Source of the DNA: Tipula vernalis
Lineage: Eukaryota > Arthropoda > Insecta > Diptera > Tipulidae
Length of the DNA stretch: 64,000 nt
NCBI GenBank assembly: GCA_958295665.1
Contig: OY282560.1
Span: 307,191,236 to 307,255,235 of the forward strand
Direction of reading: 5' to 3'
Each line of letters begins with the position of its first letter. Positions within the stretch are counted from its first letter, which is position 1. Shown piece after piece: positions 46,889 to 59,885 of this stretch. The notes beneath the pieces were generated by a model. The model was not told where the DNA came from, searched no databases, and worked only from the letters and a program-made list of their open reading frames with translations. Position numbers and translations under genes: made by a program.

Positions 46889-48363
46889 TCACAAAACAAT
46901 GTTGTTCACTATTTTTTCAGATTGGTGCTATTAGACTACGTCCGAGTCATTTGAGATTTTCACCCTAACTTGACATGAGAGGTTTCTGTATGATTTAACT
47001 TCCTCAAGACCATTCTCCATTAACTCCCCAAGCACTAGAATGTTTATCTCATCAAATATTTTCAAGTATAAACATTTGTCGGATTCTGTATTAATCCTTC
47101 TCATTATCTTTGACATGAGCGATTTCTGTGTGGTTCAATTTCTATAAAGTAATTTTCAATTGGAAAACTACCAGGTGTGTGTATATGAAACTGGAATTTA
47201 CCAATAGATGGTGCCACCTGTCAGATGGTACCTTTCGACAAACCGCGTCATGAGCGCCATTGTTTTCTTTTGACATCTGCCAACAACAACAAATTCATAA
47301 CCATACATGTTTCATACAATAACGCATGTTTTATACGTGTTAAAAATGCCGAGTTATGTGCCGACATATTACGATTTGCGAACAGCCTAAAGCGACGAAG
47401 GGTAAAAAAACCGGGTTATGGAGCTCCAAGTCACTTAGACTGGACCTGTTTCAAGTCGGTCACTACGAGAGCTAGGAAGTTGAATATGGCAGGAGTTTTA
47501 GGTTGGAGGACCTCAAAGCCCCAGGCCTGGATCTTCCTCAACTCGAAAACTACAAAAGCTGGAAAATTGAATTTTGGTAGGTGCATAGTTGTTGTATTAT
47601 TGTCGAATATGGCTCACAGAAACAAAGATCAGGACCCAAAAAAAATTTGAGGACAACTACTACCTTTATAATGCAATAGCATTTGGCAATTAACCACAAA
47701 ATGAAAATTATCGAATAAAGTTGCAAAAAACTACTTTGTGTATTTTATTCTTATTACGCATAAATAAAAATGGGATTCCCATTTACCTGTTTTGATATGG
47801 AAATTGCTCTCTTGCTAAACAATCGACTACCTACCACGATCAACTTATGCTACGTACCGTTATTTAATGAAATTTTCCGGTTTTCGTTAATTTTTTTTAG
47901 GTTTGTGTTGTTTCATCATTAATAAAGCACCTCTAAATCTTTTGTCATAATTTGTAGAGCACGTAATATCCCTTTTTTAGGACTGTCAAAAATATGATGG
48001 AGAACAAAATGAGAAAGCTTCTTAGCATCGAAAAAGGGGTCCTTCGCCTCTTTTTAGGGGGTTATACATTTTAGGAAAGATATCTAACGGCAAAATTATT
48101 CCTATGGAAAATTACCTGTCGAAGTGCATAATTGGTTGTTATTCTTTTTTTACAAAGAAATCCCCTTTCCATATCCGGCCGAGCTCAAGCCTCATCGAAT
48201 TCTTAATCTACGTGAAAAATCCATCGATTAAAAAACCGTTTGACAAATTTCTTTCTTTTATAAATCCTAATTCTGCTGAAGAGGTACTGTTACATGTAAA
48301 AATTTTGCCTTTAATCTATTTAAACTCAGCGGTGGGTTATGTAATTTTGGCGGTGCACGTAAG
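46889..48363. other. Noncoding, with unrecognised frames
   Basis: A 141-codon plus frame at 47225-47650 and a 90-codon frame at 48104-48376 exist. I recognise neither, and both show biased, low-information composition. They could be chance frames. Confidence 0.35.
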
Positions 48364-48477
48364 CCGCATTTCTTGACGCACAGTGGTCCGGATCAAATCA
48401 AGTATAGTTGTTTTTATTGCCTGTCGTTTCAAGAAACATGATCTGATCTGGAATAGATCAAACGTCAAGAAATGCGG
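48364..48477. repeat. Perfect 15-bp inverted repeat
   Basis: CCGCATTTCTTGACG (48364-48378) and its exact complement (48463-48477) flank an 84-bp interior with GATC-containing partial inverted repeats. Possible small MITE or structured transcript. Confidence 0.6.
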
Positions 48478-48834
48478 ATAAAAATTAAACTAAGTGAAAT
48501 TTGCATGGAGCATATATAACAGCCTTAACATTATCTTAGGAATCCGGTTTATGATGTTGTCTTTCCGCCAAAAACCAACTATATCGAAATTTGGTTGCTT
48601 TTTTTGTAATTGAACTTTAATTTGGGTCGAAATTTACTTCTCCCTTCAAATTCCAAAAAAGTACGAATTTTGATTGCCACGCATGGATTCTTGATTTTAC
48701 TCGTTTACAATACTTTTTTTTTCCAAAAGGGTGGGTGTTTGTAGCCCAGAGCACTGCGACCATTGAGGCTTATTGTGCATCCTGTTGTGAAATGTCCATA
48801 TACACATGTGCCATTACACAACATTACATAATTC
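48478..48834. other. Noncoding
   Basis: Nothing recognised. Confidence 0.4.
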
Positions 48835-48908
48835 CTAAAGATAATAAAATAGAACATTACTAAAGATAATAAAATAGAACATTACTAAAGATAATAAAGT
48901 AGAACATA
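48835..48908. repeat. 25-bp tandem repeat, three copies
   Basis: CTAAAGATAATAAAATAGAA followed by CATTA is repeated at 48835, 48860 and 48885, the last copy with one substitution and a changed end. Confidence 0.85.
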
Positions 48909-49984
48909 TTAAGGATAGTTTTAAAATTGAATTCTAGGATAATAATTTAAGCGATAAGAAAAGGGTTGACAAAATTAATTAATAAAGTAAAATCCGTTAA
49001 CAATAAAAAATAAATAAAAATCATGAAAATACAAATTGATATTTCATGAACACGTGCATATAGAAATTAAATAAAAATCAAATCAGCATAAAGCAATATT
49101 TGTAAAACACAAAATCAATTGTAAAATTAATTGTTTCGTAATAAAAAACGACCCAAATTTTATGACGGGCAAGTAAATGCCGCATCAATGAAAATTATTA
49201 ATTAGGTCTTAGTACATTGTTAGTGTAAAGTAGTATGTAAATTTAGTATATAAGAACAGAAAATTTTCATGAAAAGAGATCAGTTGTAAACCATACTCAT
49301 AAGAGATCAGTTGTATTAAATATTTCAAAACAATCAGTTGAATTAAATATTTCAAAATATCCAGTTGTAATCATAAGGAGATCACTTGTAAACCAGTATA
49401 AGAACCAGATATTCAAAACATAAATAAAAAAAGTAAAATAATAACCGCTGTATTACTCGTTAAAACATTATTGTAAGCAGAAGTTCCAGTCACCAGGCAA
49501 AATTTAGTAAGTATAACAAAAAAAAAAATACTAACTCAAAAGGCACCACGTGCAATAACCCAGTCTATCTAATTCCTACATGGTAAAGTAGGAAAGTAAT
49601 TGAAGTAGGGTGCAAACCCAGTAGATTACTAAATAGCCGGTTATTGTGTACGCATTTCTCCAAGTAACATTAAGCATTCTCCTGACGTAACGAAAATTCA
49701 CTTAGGACATAGCCCCCACCCGTGGTAAGCGCTAAGTGAATTAACACAACAACTAAAACATAGATCACCGGTAATAAGCCCAAACCAGCTCATCAAACAT
49801 TCGCGAAGTAAACCCACATAAAGTTCCCAATATTAACAATTCTTCTAACACAGAATATTATAACTAATATACACAATATTAACACTGTAAGTAATCTCGA
49901 CACAGCACAGACAGAATATATCATAACAATATTCACAATAATCCCTAGAGATTCTTACGTGAAATGTAGGTCCTATGTCCTTGA
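48909..49984. other. Noncoding; possible LTR-like promoter/terminator segment
   Basis: A TATATAAG-type box at about 49248, a degenerate array of GAGATCAGTTGTA-like units (49278-49400) and an AATAAA near 49422 could be an old solo LTR, but no matching boundary dinucleotides or duplications were established. An 11-bp hairpin lies at 49695-49742: AATTCACTTAG and its complement with a 26-base loop. Confidence 0.35.
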
Positions 49985-51046
49985 TAATCGCCGCTAGCTG
50001 ATGCATACCAGTGGGTCGGCATTAGGCCACTGGATTATGTACGCATTGAGGAACTTGGATCGTTTTAGAATGATTTAGGATGAAGAGTAGGTGTTCCGAT
50101 GTGTCCTTACCGCAGTCACAGAATCTGCACTGGTCCGTAAGGGACCTTCCCATTTTAAGTAGATGGCCGTGCCCTGTTAAAAACCAGGTAAGGGATCTTA
50201 GGGATTGGCGGTCCATCCTCGGTGCCTCTCCCAAAACGTATAATATTATAACTGAATAATTTCTTGGCCTGTCTCATCCCAATGGAGGACTCCCGGAGTT
50301 ATTTTCTATAGTTCTGCTCCCAGTCCCTTATACCATCTGCCAAATGGGTTTTGGAAAAAGCAATACTAGCACTGGGACCCAGGAAATCTGGGCTTGCTTC
50401 CATTTTTGCACATCGATCTGCTGCCTCATTTCCTTTAATGGTGGAGTGGCCAGGAGACCACAAAAGAGTGACTTTGTTTGCTTTACCCAGTGCTAATAAA
50501 TTACAGTAGCAGCTCCAGATCAATTTTGAGTTGAACACTGAAGCTCCTAAGGCTAGCAGAGCTGCCTGGCTGTCCGAAATTATATAGATCTCGGTCTTCT
50601 TATATTTTTTTTTGAGACGTTGAAGCACACATACCTCAATAGCAAGGGTCTCTGAATGAAAAACTATGGGGGTGCTACCCAGTGGTATGTATAGTTCTAG
50701 GTCGGACCCAATTATCCCTGCCCCGGTACCCCCGTCTATTTTTGACCCATCCGTATACCATACAGAAGCATGGCGGGGGAGGGAGGAGATAATATTCTCT
50801 ACCAGTGCCCCATCCGGCAAACTAATGGTAAAATTCCTCCGACAGTCGATTGTTCTTACCATTAAATGCGATAGTTGGATCAATTCTTCCTTAAAATTTA
50901 ATTTATGTAGGATACTGTTGTGTCCTGGCCTTATGGTTTTAATTGTGGCTATAATTTTTAGGCTCAGACTTCTTGAACCGGCAACTATTTTAATGTGTAG
51001 GTGCAGTGGTGAGAGCCCCAGTATTCTCTCAGTTTACTATACTTAA
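49985..51046 (-). pseudogene. LINE ORF2 C-terminal fragment with RNase H
   Basis: Minus-strand reading: the end of the reverse transcriptase/thumb (GLSPLHLHIKIVAG near 51020-50980), an RNase H domain (VWYTDGSKIDGGTGAGI, HSETLAIEV, EIYIISDSQAALLALG, LLWSPGHSTIKGNEAADR; 50770-50420) and a zinc-finger tail (CRFCDCGKDTSEHLL, about 50120-50070) with FLTGHG upstream. All four RNase H acidic positions are present. The 50299-50883 frame is open. It is truncated on the 5' side near 51046 and differs from the 19580-22616 element. Confidence 0.8.
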
Positions 51047-53040
51047 TTCAACTCTATACGGAACCAAATATATTGAAATCTTCGGTCTCCAATTTTATTT
51101 TCCAAATACATATTTTGTTCTCTAATCTCTTCCATTCTCCATTTTTAGACTAAAAGTTTTAATCTCTTCACAGACTTCGAATTCTAATCCAAGAAATTTC
51201 CTAAATTATTTGTAACTGAGTAGCAGAAAACTTAATAATTGCTGTCATTTTAAGGTTCCAAGTGGTTCCTTTCGCTGAGACTTAATTAAATGTAGGCCTA
51301 AATTACGTGCAAATTCTTTCTTTTAAATATCTTAATACGATTTTCTTCAACTTACATGCATACCAGCACTTGATCCATATTTTCAGGTCTCATTCTTTTC
51401 ACAAATAGTAAACACAATGCACCCACCACATCCAATTAGAACAAACAAACACTAAATGTATAATACAAGTCTAATAACACACATAATAAATGTACATGAC
51501 AATAAATTTTTAATAAAATAAATTTAAGAATAAGCAAATGGAAAAAAACGTCTTACAAAAATGAAATTTATCGCTTGAAAGGACACCACCATATATTCTT
51601 CGGTATCTCTCAAATTGCCTTGTCAGGTGGAATATTACCATACGAATTTAATAAGAATAATTGTTACCAATAGGATTTACATCTTAACCCATTTTGCGAT
51701 AAATTTATACTTAAGACCGCTCGAAGCACATGCACATACATTGCAGGGTTAAGAATATTTTATCACACAACATATTTACGAGCTGTTTTAGATTTTTGAT
51801 TTTATTATTTTTCCGTTGGTGTAGCGAGACATGAATATATTTAGTATATGTATCCATAAAATTTGTTAAGTAAATGTTTGTGGATAAAACGAAAGTTGAC
51901 GTTTTAGAAGACTTATTCTTGAAAAAAATAAATAAATCTGTGAGATAAGAAATGATTACATTATGTGTATATGTTATGTACCACTCAGGTAAGTACCTAA
52001 AAACAAATCACGTGTGGAGTGCACCGCATGATACCAAACAAATCATGAATTATAATGTCTTACCCTTTGTCTTGTTTGTTTTTAAATTTAAATAGAGCAC
52101 TGCAATTGTATTTTAAGTAGTAATCCATCTCTTACCTGAAACGAAAAAAAAAACAAAAGATTACGATTAGTTAAGGCGCTAAAACAAATTTATAAACGGC
52201 TTGAATTAAATCTTACACCAACAAGTAGTTTTTATAAAATTAAGAAATATTATCTGCACATACTTTCTTTTATTGTTGCCATTAATTTTTAAGATTTGGT
52301 TAAGATATTTATTTGTTAATGAAGATGAAATATTTTGAAAGGAAGCATTTCCGTTAATTTAATTTCATGAGGTGACTCAAACCGACATAATCGTCTGTTC
52401 AAGCTAAGTGTGTGACACTAAAACCAAATATGTAGATGATTTGATAAAGGTATGCTAAATTATTTCCCAAAACACGTTATGGTGTGGTCACTCATTTATT
52501 TAGACTTTAAATAATTTTCCCTCTGGATCAAATCAATTTACCAAAAGTTTTTTTTTTAAAATCGGATTTAAATCGACACGTTTCAAATGTAATTTTAAAT
52601 TAAATACAAAAAATATCTTTTTTAAGCGGTTTAGAACTTTAAAAAAAGTAAAAATATAAATCAACCAAAAAAAAAAAATCAAAATAAGGGATCAACAGGA
52701 AATTGTCTATCCTACCACAAACATATTCTCAAGATGTACTACTTCAGCATACACGAAATTATTTGGTTTTAATTTCTGTGACGGATCATCCTTTAAATAA
52801 ACAACAGTATAATATATGGTTAAATGTTGGTTAAGTGAAGATGCTACTTGAACCGCACATTAGTCAATTAGACCACATTGCTTGTACGATCCTTTTCATG
52901 ACTCAATTAGTTGCAGATTTTTTCAAAGATACATAAAATTTCTTCGTATCTATTAAATAAAATTTAACTTCAACTCGTGTTAAAAAAGTTATAAAAACAG
53001 GACTTTAGAGTTTTAATGATTAGATTTATTAAAGTTTTAT
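51047..53040. other. Noncoding AT-rich stretch
   Basis: About 2 kb without a recognisable frame. A CTTACCTG at 52133-52140 would be a minus-strand splice donor, but no exon is evident. Confidence 0.5.
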
Positions 53041-54560
53041 ATTTGATCCCTTCCTTAGTTCCTTACTCAATCTCCAACTCAGCCTACAACGTAATCTCCA
53101 ACTCAATCCCAATGCAATAACCAAATCATCCCATCAACTCAATCATTAATTCAACCCCAAATAAACTTTCAGATTAATCCTTAATTCAATTTCAAACTCA
53201 ACGCGTAACTCTAACCTCCGGTCGAAAAAGCCAAATGCGTAAATGAAGTCAAATGTCTCCAAATAAATTCAAAGCAAAATCCTCACAACCCCAACTGTAC
53301 CCATTTTCCGAAAAATTATCTGCATACTAAACTCAACTCCACTCACTGCAACCTCCGACAGCTTACCCAAAATAAAACTCCTACTGAACCCTGCACTCAA
53401 ATCGAACTGTATCGAACTCAACTTTAACTCGACCGAAACCATAATCTTCCACTAAATGCCGAAGTTATATCATAAATACTTAAACTCAATTCAAATCCAC
53501 TCAACATAACCTTCAACTGAACCCCTAACTAATTCTCCCAATTCACCTCTCACTCAACTCAAGCTAATTCAACCTGAACTCAACATAAACTAAACCTCAA
53601 CTCAAAACCCCAACCCGAAATCAACTTGATTCAAACCTCCAATTAAACCCGCAACTCGACCTCAAAAATTAAGTCCGAGAATCTACGTTGTTTACATGAA
53701 CTCAATTCAGATCAACTTAACCTAACTTCTAACTAAAATCTTAACCGAACCCCCAAATAAATTCCCCACTGAACGGCTAAATCAACTCTAGCTCATGTCC
53801 AACAACAATCCCCAAATCAGCATGATCCGAAAAATTGCTTACGTATACGAACGCAACTCAAGCTAACTTCCAGGTAAATATTGAACTCACTCCTGACTGA
53901 ATCCCCAACTGAGCCTTCCACTCAACCCCAAATAAACCTAAATTCAAGCCCACTCGATTCAACCTTAAACTCAAAGCGCAGATCAATCCCTAAATCAACA
54001 CGATCCGAAAACTGCTACACATGAACTCAACTCAACGCTAACTAAACCTTCAACCCCCTACTCACTCCTCAACTTAAGCACAAACCCATCACTCAACTCA
54101 ATCCTCAAATCAACATAACCCGAAAAACTAACTACATGCGACATGAACTCAACTCAAAATAACTAAACCTAACTTCCAGCTCAACCCTAAATAAATTATG
54201 AACTGAACCGCTGACTCAACCCTAACACATCACCAATTAAATCCCAACTCGACCCCTATCAACATCAAACTCAACTCCCAAATCAACATAGTCTGAAAAC
54301 TACGTGTGTAAGATGAACTGAACTCAATTCAATCCGCAAATGAACCTCTAACTAAACTGCACACTTATCCCTAACCCAACCTCAACTCAACCCCAAACTT
54401 TTGAATTCCCCTATCTTAAGCCGTTTGTACTTAAAGTACGGTTTGTTCAGACATCCAGGCAGAGATTTTTTGTTTTTCTGTCTCGGAGACCTTCAGAAGG
54501 TCGAGAAAATTGGTTTTGGACATACACAATTTTTGGTCATTTTTAGCAGGATTTTAGTAG
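53041..54560 (+). repeat. Mosaic minisatellite element copy D (long array plus tail)
   Basis: A CAACTCAA-type array of about 1.35 kb. The higher-order module (GATCCGAAAA...CTACACATGAACTCAACTCAA type) recurs near 53297, 53668, 53822, 53999, 54116 and 54286. The tail at 54448-54545 matches copy A (CAGACATCCAGGCAGAGA; GAGACCTTCAGAAGGTCGAG; ACACAATTTTTGGTC). The head is absent. Confidence 0.8.
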
Positions 54561-55399
54561 CTTTGGGACCGAAGGCTTATTATGCATTTTGTTTGGATTA
54601 TGCAACGTAAAAATTTTACAACAGAAGAACTTAACGGAATTAGTTTATCCTTTCCTGTTGCAAAATTACCAAAAAAGTTACAGTCGATAGTTTTGAAAAA
54701 TGGGCCATGCACATTAAATTATTTTAATAGTAAATTTTTGTGCAGAATTAATTTACTAAATATGTATATTCCAATTAAAATCACCCAAAAATGCGACACA
54801 GATTTTTTAAACACTTCTCTTAACGTATTATAATTAAACACCTTCCTTATTTAAAAGCAAGCGATAGACAGGTTCCCCTTGAACCTTGACCGTATCATCT
54901 GTTGCGAAATATTAATTTGAGTTAAAACGATCTATTCTGCAGGTGAGGACAAAGTAGCCAATATTTCAGTAATTTACACCTTCCCCGATAATAGGGGAGA
55001 CTGAAAAACGGAGCATTGTTATCTCTCGGGTGTCTTTGAAAAGGGAACATTTAAATTTCTGAATTTTTTCAATACGATCAGAAACAAAATACAAAATTTT
55101 AATTCCTTCGAGAACCAGCATCGCTGGTGCTTATGAATGGATAACTTAGGTGTAAAAGTGTTACATTAAATAAATTTAATTTACCAACAAATAGCGCGTC
55201 AAATTTAAGTTTAGGTGTAGAAAATCGACTGCTCCGCATGGAATCTATTCGTCGCAAAGTGAATTTTTTTTATATTTAAATGTAAAATCAGAAAATCATC
55301 ATGAAAACATTTGTTGAAATTGAAGGTTAGGTAGTGCGACTATCTACTCGTACCATAAAAATTAATTGCAATGATGGAGTAACGTTAAAACATTTTAGA
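54561..55399. other. Noncoding
   Basis: Only short unrecognised frames. Confidence 0.45.
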
Positions 55400-55720
55400 A
55401 ATAGTATTATTATTATTGTTGAAGGGTCATGTGGGCGTTTAGCCCAATATTCAGGCTCTTAACGAACCTGTTAATACTGCCGGCCGGTACGTGATACATA
55501 ATATCTGGGCTCATTGCTCTTCCTCATAGATGTTTACTATAGCATGTACTTCTGCTAGAAAGACGGTAGCATTGGTACCCAAGGACTTCGAGAGGGCAGT
55601 CCCACTCCCATATATTCTTACCTCTGCCCCGTCTTCCGTTTTGATTTTACTCTTACGAGTTGCTGCGAATGAAAAGTCGCCTTTATGTCACTCAGCTTTA
55701 CTACAAGAAGGGTGCCTGCT
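55400..55720 (-). pseudogene. LINE RNase H fragment
   Basis: On the minus strand RVRIYGSGTALSKSLGTNAT, then VFLAEVHAI, reads as the first half of an R1/Jockey-type RNase H (Gly-rich strand and AE-A-I helix). Downstream frames decay. It is short and lacks the other motifs. Confidence 0.5.
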
Positions 55721-57539
55721 ATCCAGAGTCCGCATACTTTTGAGTGATTAACCTATCAGCCATTCATCCATCGGCATATGTTGTTCCACCTTAGATTAGG
55801 GTTTTTTGTCACGGATTCTTCCTTTAGCGCCGTACTTTAGCCTGTGCCAAATGGTCTCAGTCTCAGTTACCAGTGGTTGCCACGAGGAGGCAACACGTAC
55901 ACGGTACACTTGCGAATTGTGGTCAGGTTGCCCCTTACACAATTTACTGGAAGGTTACGGAGCTGGTAGATTAATCTACTCAACTTTGGTCCGCCCCTGT
56001 AATAAACGCCAAACCACCAACACCAGAAGCAGTAAAATGTCAACAAAAAGATCAAATGGCGAGAATTTTTTGATAAAATGAAAATCAACAAAAACTTGAG
56101 CAATCTTACTAGGCTTCAATTTGCAGTCCAATTTTTATGCAGTTAAACATCTAAGGAATTTTGTGTTCTGTGGAATGGAGTGCATGACTGGTGGATGATA
56201 ATTTTAGTTTTACATTGTGATTAACACATTGTCATGTGGTTGCTATACTTTTTTGAAACCTTAATTCGGGGGGTCCTAAAAAGCAGCCCATACATTCACG
56301 TTGCCATCACCATGCTAATCTTTAAGAATTAAAACAAAATAAAGTTTTTATTTTATTTTAACAGAGAAGAGAAGAAATACACAGTACGCGGTGTGTATAG
56401 ATAAATTTGGATAAGTAAAGTTTTCTTATGAGTTAAAGTTAATAATAACAAATGTCTATGCAAGATGTGCTAATTCTTTGCCCACTAGTGTAGACGATAC
56501 TGTGGGAATGAGGCAACTTCAGTCTACACAAAATGCACTGTTGTGACACACATACCATATACTTATGTATGTATCATAATGAAGTACATTGGTGTATTAG
56601 TAATAGTGATATGTTCCCGTGTCCTAACGCGATGTACGTAAATAACAATAATGGCCAGTGCAGTGTTACAAGCATGTACATAAGTAGGGTGTGGATTTAA
56701 AGTTGGATTTGCATGTGAGTGTGGGTATCTGTTTGGGTATCGGTTTTGAGTGTGGGTGTTAGTGAGAATGTTGTTGTGGCTAAAGTTGTTGGTGAGGTCA
56801 GAACTGCGTTGGTGTGGTGGGGTTGATGTGGGTGCGCGGATCGGATGTTTATTTCGGTTTTGGCTATGGCCGGGCCGCTTTCTAGATTTTGTTCTTTCCC
56901 GATCCGCTGCAAGTAAAGTTCAGTGGGTGGTTCTTTGTAGTGGGTGGTTGTATGGTTGTTATTATCTATTTGGGTGCGGGTTGGGTGCGTCAAACTTAAC
57001 AAGGTATTACATTAGAAATTTTATTACACCAATACCCTCGCTTAGCGAATAAATTAATTCCTTTAAAATTGTACGTAAATTTTAATTTTTTGGAAAATCT
57101 TTAAATTCAAGAATGATATCAATGAATTAATAATTAAGAAACATTAATAATAAAAAACAACTATTAAAAATTTGTAAATCGAAATTTCTTTTCGTAAATA
57201 GAGATTTTGACTGTTGAATTTGAAATTTTAACCAATCCTAGTTTAAGGTGCTAAAACGATGGAGTTGGCGTAACTGTGGAGTAGTAGTACATTGGCTGTT
57301 GGAAGGAACTATTGGAAGGAAACACGAAAAATTATTTCTGAGCATCGAAATAAATATTTTGAGCGACATAAATAATAAATTGGCAACAAATTTAATATTT
57401 GAAGCAAATTTACTACCTGCTATATGAAATTGAAATTATTTTAAAAATATTCTGGAAAATGGAGATTTATTTTTCAAATTGCTTCGTCATCCTTGCAGAA
57501 ACAACCAAGAAATTTTGTATGGTGCTCAGTACCCACCAA
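55721..57539. other. Noncoding, with a GT-rich tract
   Basis: 55750-56000 may be a further decayed part of the adjacent LINE. 56700-56990 is a GTGGGT/GTTGG-rich low-complexity tract. The rest is AT-rich, with nothing recognised. Confidence 0.45.
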
Positions 57540-59302
57540 AGTATTGAAATTCTGTTAAAAATGACCAAAAATTTGGTTGGTTCAAAACCACTTCGCCCAA
57601 GTCAAGGCAAACCTGTCCCATGCAAAATGGCAAATCGGCATTTGAAACCGTGAAATACAATTTTTGACAAAATGGTTTCATAAGCAGTATGAAAATTATT
57701 AGGAAATGATTCAAAAATCTATGAGAACCACCTTATTCTTAGAAAATTTTATTAAAAATGATTTAATTTCATTTAAAAAACACCAATTTTAAATTTTGCC
57801 GGCTCAAGCTAAAATTCGTCCGTCAAAATATAAAATTGGATTTTTTTTTGGAATGAAATTAAATCATTTCTGATAAATTTTTCTAAGAATAAGGTGGTTC
57901 TTATAGATTTGAACCATTTTTTTTATTATTTTGATATTGAATATGAAATAATTTTGTCAAAATATTGATTTGAGGGTTTTCAATGCCGGTTTACTGTTTG
58001 TGTATCGCCTTGAGTCGGAAAAAGCAAAAAAAAAATATCCGTCCGTCTGTCTGCCTGTAATTATGGTATTTTGAGAACGGCTTGTCCTGCCATACGAAAT
58101 GACCCAAGACCACCTCACCTAAAAAGTAAAATGTTAAAAGTAAGTTTGTTGGCCTAAAACCATTTTGCTCGACGTTCTGAAAGTCCCCGAGTATGAAAAA
58201 CAAAAAAATTCGATATATCGAGACTGGCTTGTCCGATTTGTTTTTTTTTTTCGTTAATCCGTTTCTATTGACTATAGGAAATGGAGACTTGAAAAGCTTT
58301 TGGGAGCTGTACATCAAGAGAATCGGGTACCTGTCAAAAGAATTGACCCAAAACCACATGGTGATATTATCACGTTGGCCCATTTTTTATATATGCTGGT
58401 TTGAGGATTGAGTTGGGCGTTGGTTTGCGGTTGAGTTGACAGTTGAGTTTGATACCTCTTGCGGGTTCAGTTGGAGTTGAGTTGTGATTAGATTAGAGTA
58501 TGTTGACTAGTTGAGTCATTTTTTATATAGGCTGGTTTAAGGATTGAGTTGGGCGTTAAGTTTGCGGTTGAGGACGATTCTACTTGCGGCTTGAGTTCTG
58601 GTTGAGTCGTAGTTGAGTTGGGGTTGAGTTATGGTGAATAGTTCAGCTGGGGGTTTATTTGATGGTTGAGTTAGGGATTGTAGTGAAGGTTAGATTAAGT
58701 TGACTTTATGTACGCAGTATTATGACCGTGTTAATTTAGATTTTGAGTTGAACGTTGAGTTTGGAGTTGAGTTGCGGTTAAGTTGAAGGTTGAATTGGGG
58801 GTGAGTTTAGGGTGGAATTAAGGGTTGAGTTGAGGTCGAATAAGGGTTTAATAGGGTTTGAGTTGAAGTTGATTTGGATTTGAGTGAGGGTTCGGTTGAG
58901 GATTGGGGTCGACTTGAGTATTTGAGTTGATATGAGTCGAATTCATATGCGCATTTGATTTCGGGAGAGGAGGGGTGGGAAGGAGTAGAAGGTTGATATT
59001 TGATTCGAAAAAAGGTGAGCTGAAGTTGAGTTAGGATTAGGTTAGCTTGCGTTGGGGTTGAGTAAGAGGTTGGGGAATTATTTGGGGTTAGATTAAGGGT
59101 TGATTGGGAGTTGAATTGGTGATTGAGTTGAGGATTGGGGTGTCGGTTCATTTAGAGATTGCTTTGAGATTGAGTTGGAGGTTTAGTTGTAAATTTACGT
59201 ATAGTTTCAGCCGATGATTGAGTTTAGAGGTTCAATTAGGGATTGTTAATGATTAATTTTCAGAACCGAAGTTCTGATCACCTCGTGAAGTTTCCGCCCT
59301 TT
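57540..59302 (-). repeat. Mosaic minisatellite element copy E (tail, array, head), disrupted by a palindrome
   Basis: The head lies inverted at 59264-59302, the TTGAGT array at about 58395-59255 and tail blocks at 57985-58250 (CGTCCGTCTGTCTG; CTCGACGTTCTGAAAGTCCC) with a further tail block at 57540-57600 (GACCAAAAATTTGGTTGGTTC). The tail appears duplicated and split by the fold-back 57636-57988. Confidence 0.75.
57636..57988. repeat. Fold-back palindrome with arms of about 168 bp
   Basis: 57636-57802 and 57820-57988 are inverted copies with scattered mismatches, separated by about 17 bases. The best block is AGAACCACCTTATTCTTAGA (57734 onward), found inverted at about 57881. The inner ends pair as CCAATTTTAAATTTTGCCGG with CCGTCAAAATATAAAATTGG. 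Transcribed, it would make a long hairpin. Confidence 0.85.
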
Positions 59303-59453
59303 ATATTATATTATTGTAATAGAACGGGTATTTATTTAAGAAGTCAAAATTGTCTGTAATCAATTGATTTTTTTCGGTTTTATAGACAAATATATTAATT
59401 GTAATGACATTCTCAGTATTTTCGATTTGGTAAATCAGAAAAATAAAAAGGCT

Positions 59454-59606
59454 AATCACTCATAATATATCTGCTGACAAAAGTAGAAATATCATTCCCC
59501 CCCGTCCTTTACACCAAAAGTTACACCAATGTATTACTCTTAAAAATGACAACCCTCCTTGAGTTCCTTTGTTGGTAGTTTGGTTTCGTACTGAAAAGTT
59601 GGTTTT
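59454..59606 (+). repeat. Left arm of a long terminal inverted repeat
   Basis: AATCACTCATAATAT at the outer end through a C-run and CCTTGAGTTCCTTTGTTGG to the inner end near 59606. It is matched in inverted order by 63071-63228 with small differences. Confidence 0.8.
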
Positions 59607-59885
59607 TGATGTAGTGAATATAATTCACTAGATCAGTACGTTCTGGCCAGATACTTAATGTAAATGGCGAGAATTGTATTTTTGTGACGGCTATTGACGA
59701 TCATTCGATCATCAGCAATCAGAGAGTCTTCATCACGTAAGTGTTAAAAGTAAAATTTTTTAAAGTGCAAATTCTAAAAAAGTGTACAAACCAATCTGTT
59801 TTTTTCAAAACAAATTAAATATTATTTTTTTTCCTTTTTGTGGAAAAATGCCTAAAAAATCGGAAAAAAAGTTACAAACTCTAGA

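Noticed and set aside
47225..47650. 141-codon frame
   Set aside because: Longer than most chance frames but no recognised domain and no transcript signals; kept only as a note.
56697..57002. Overlapping frames in the GT-rich tract
   Set aside because: Low-complexity sequence keeps frames open on both strands; no motif.
58807..59151. 114-codon minus frame rich in Pro, Asn and Thr
   Set aside because: It is a translation of the minisatellite array.
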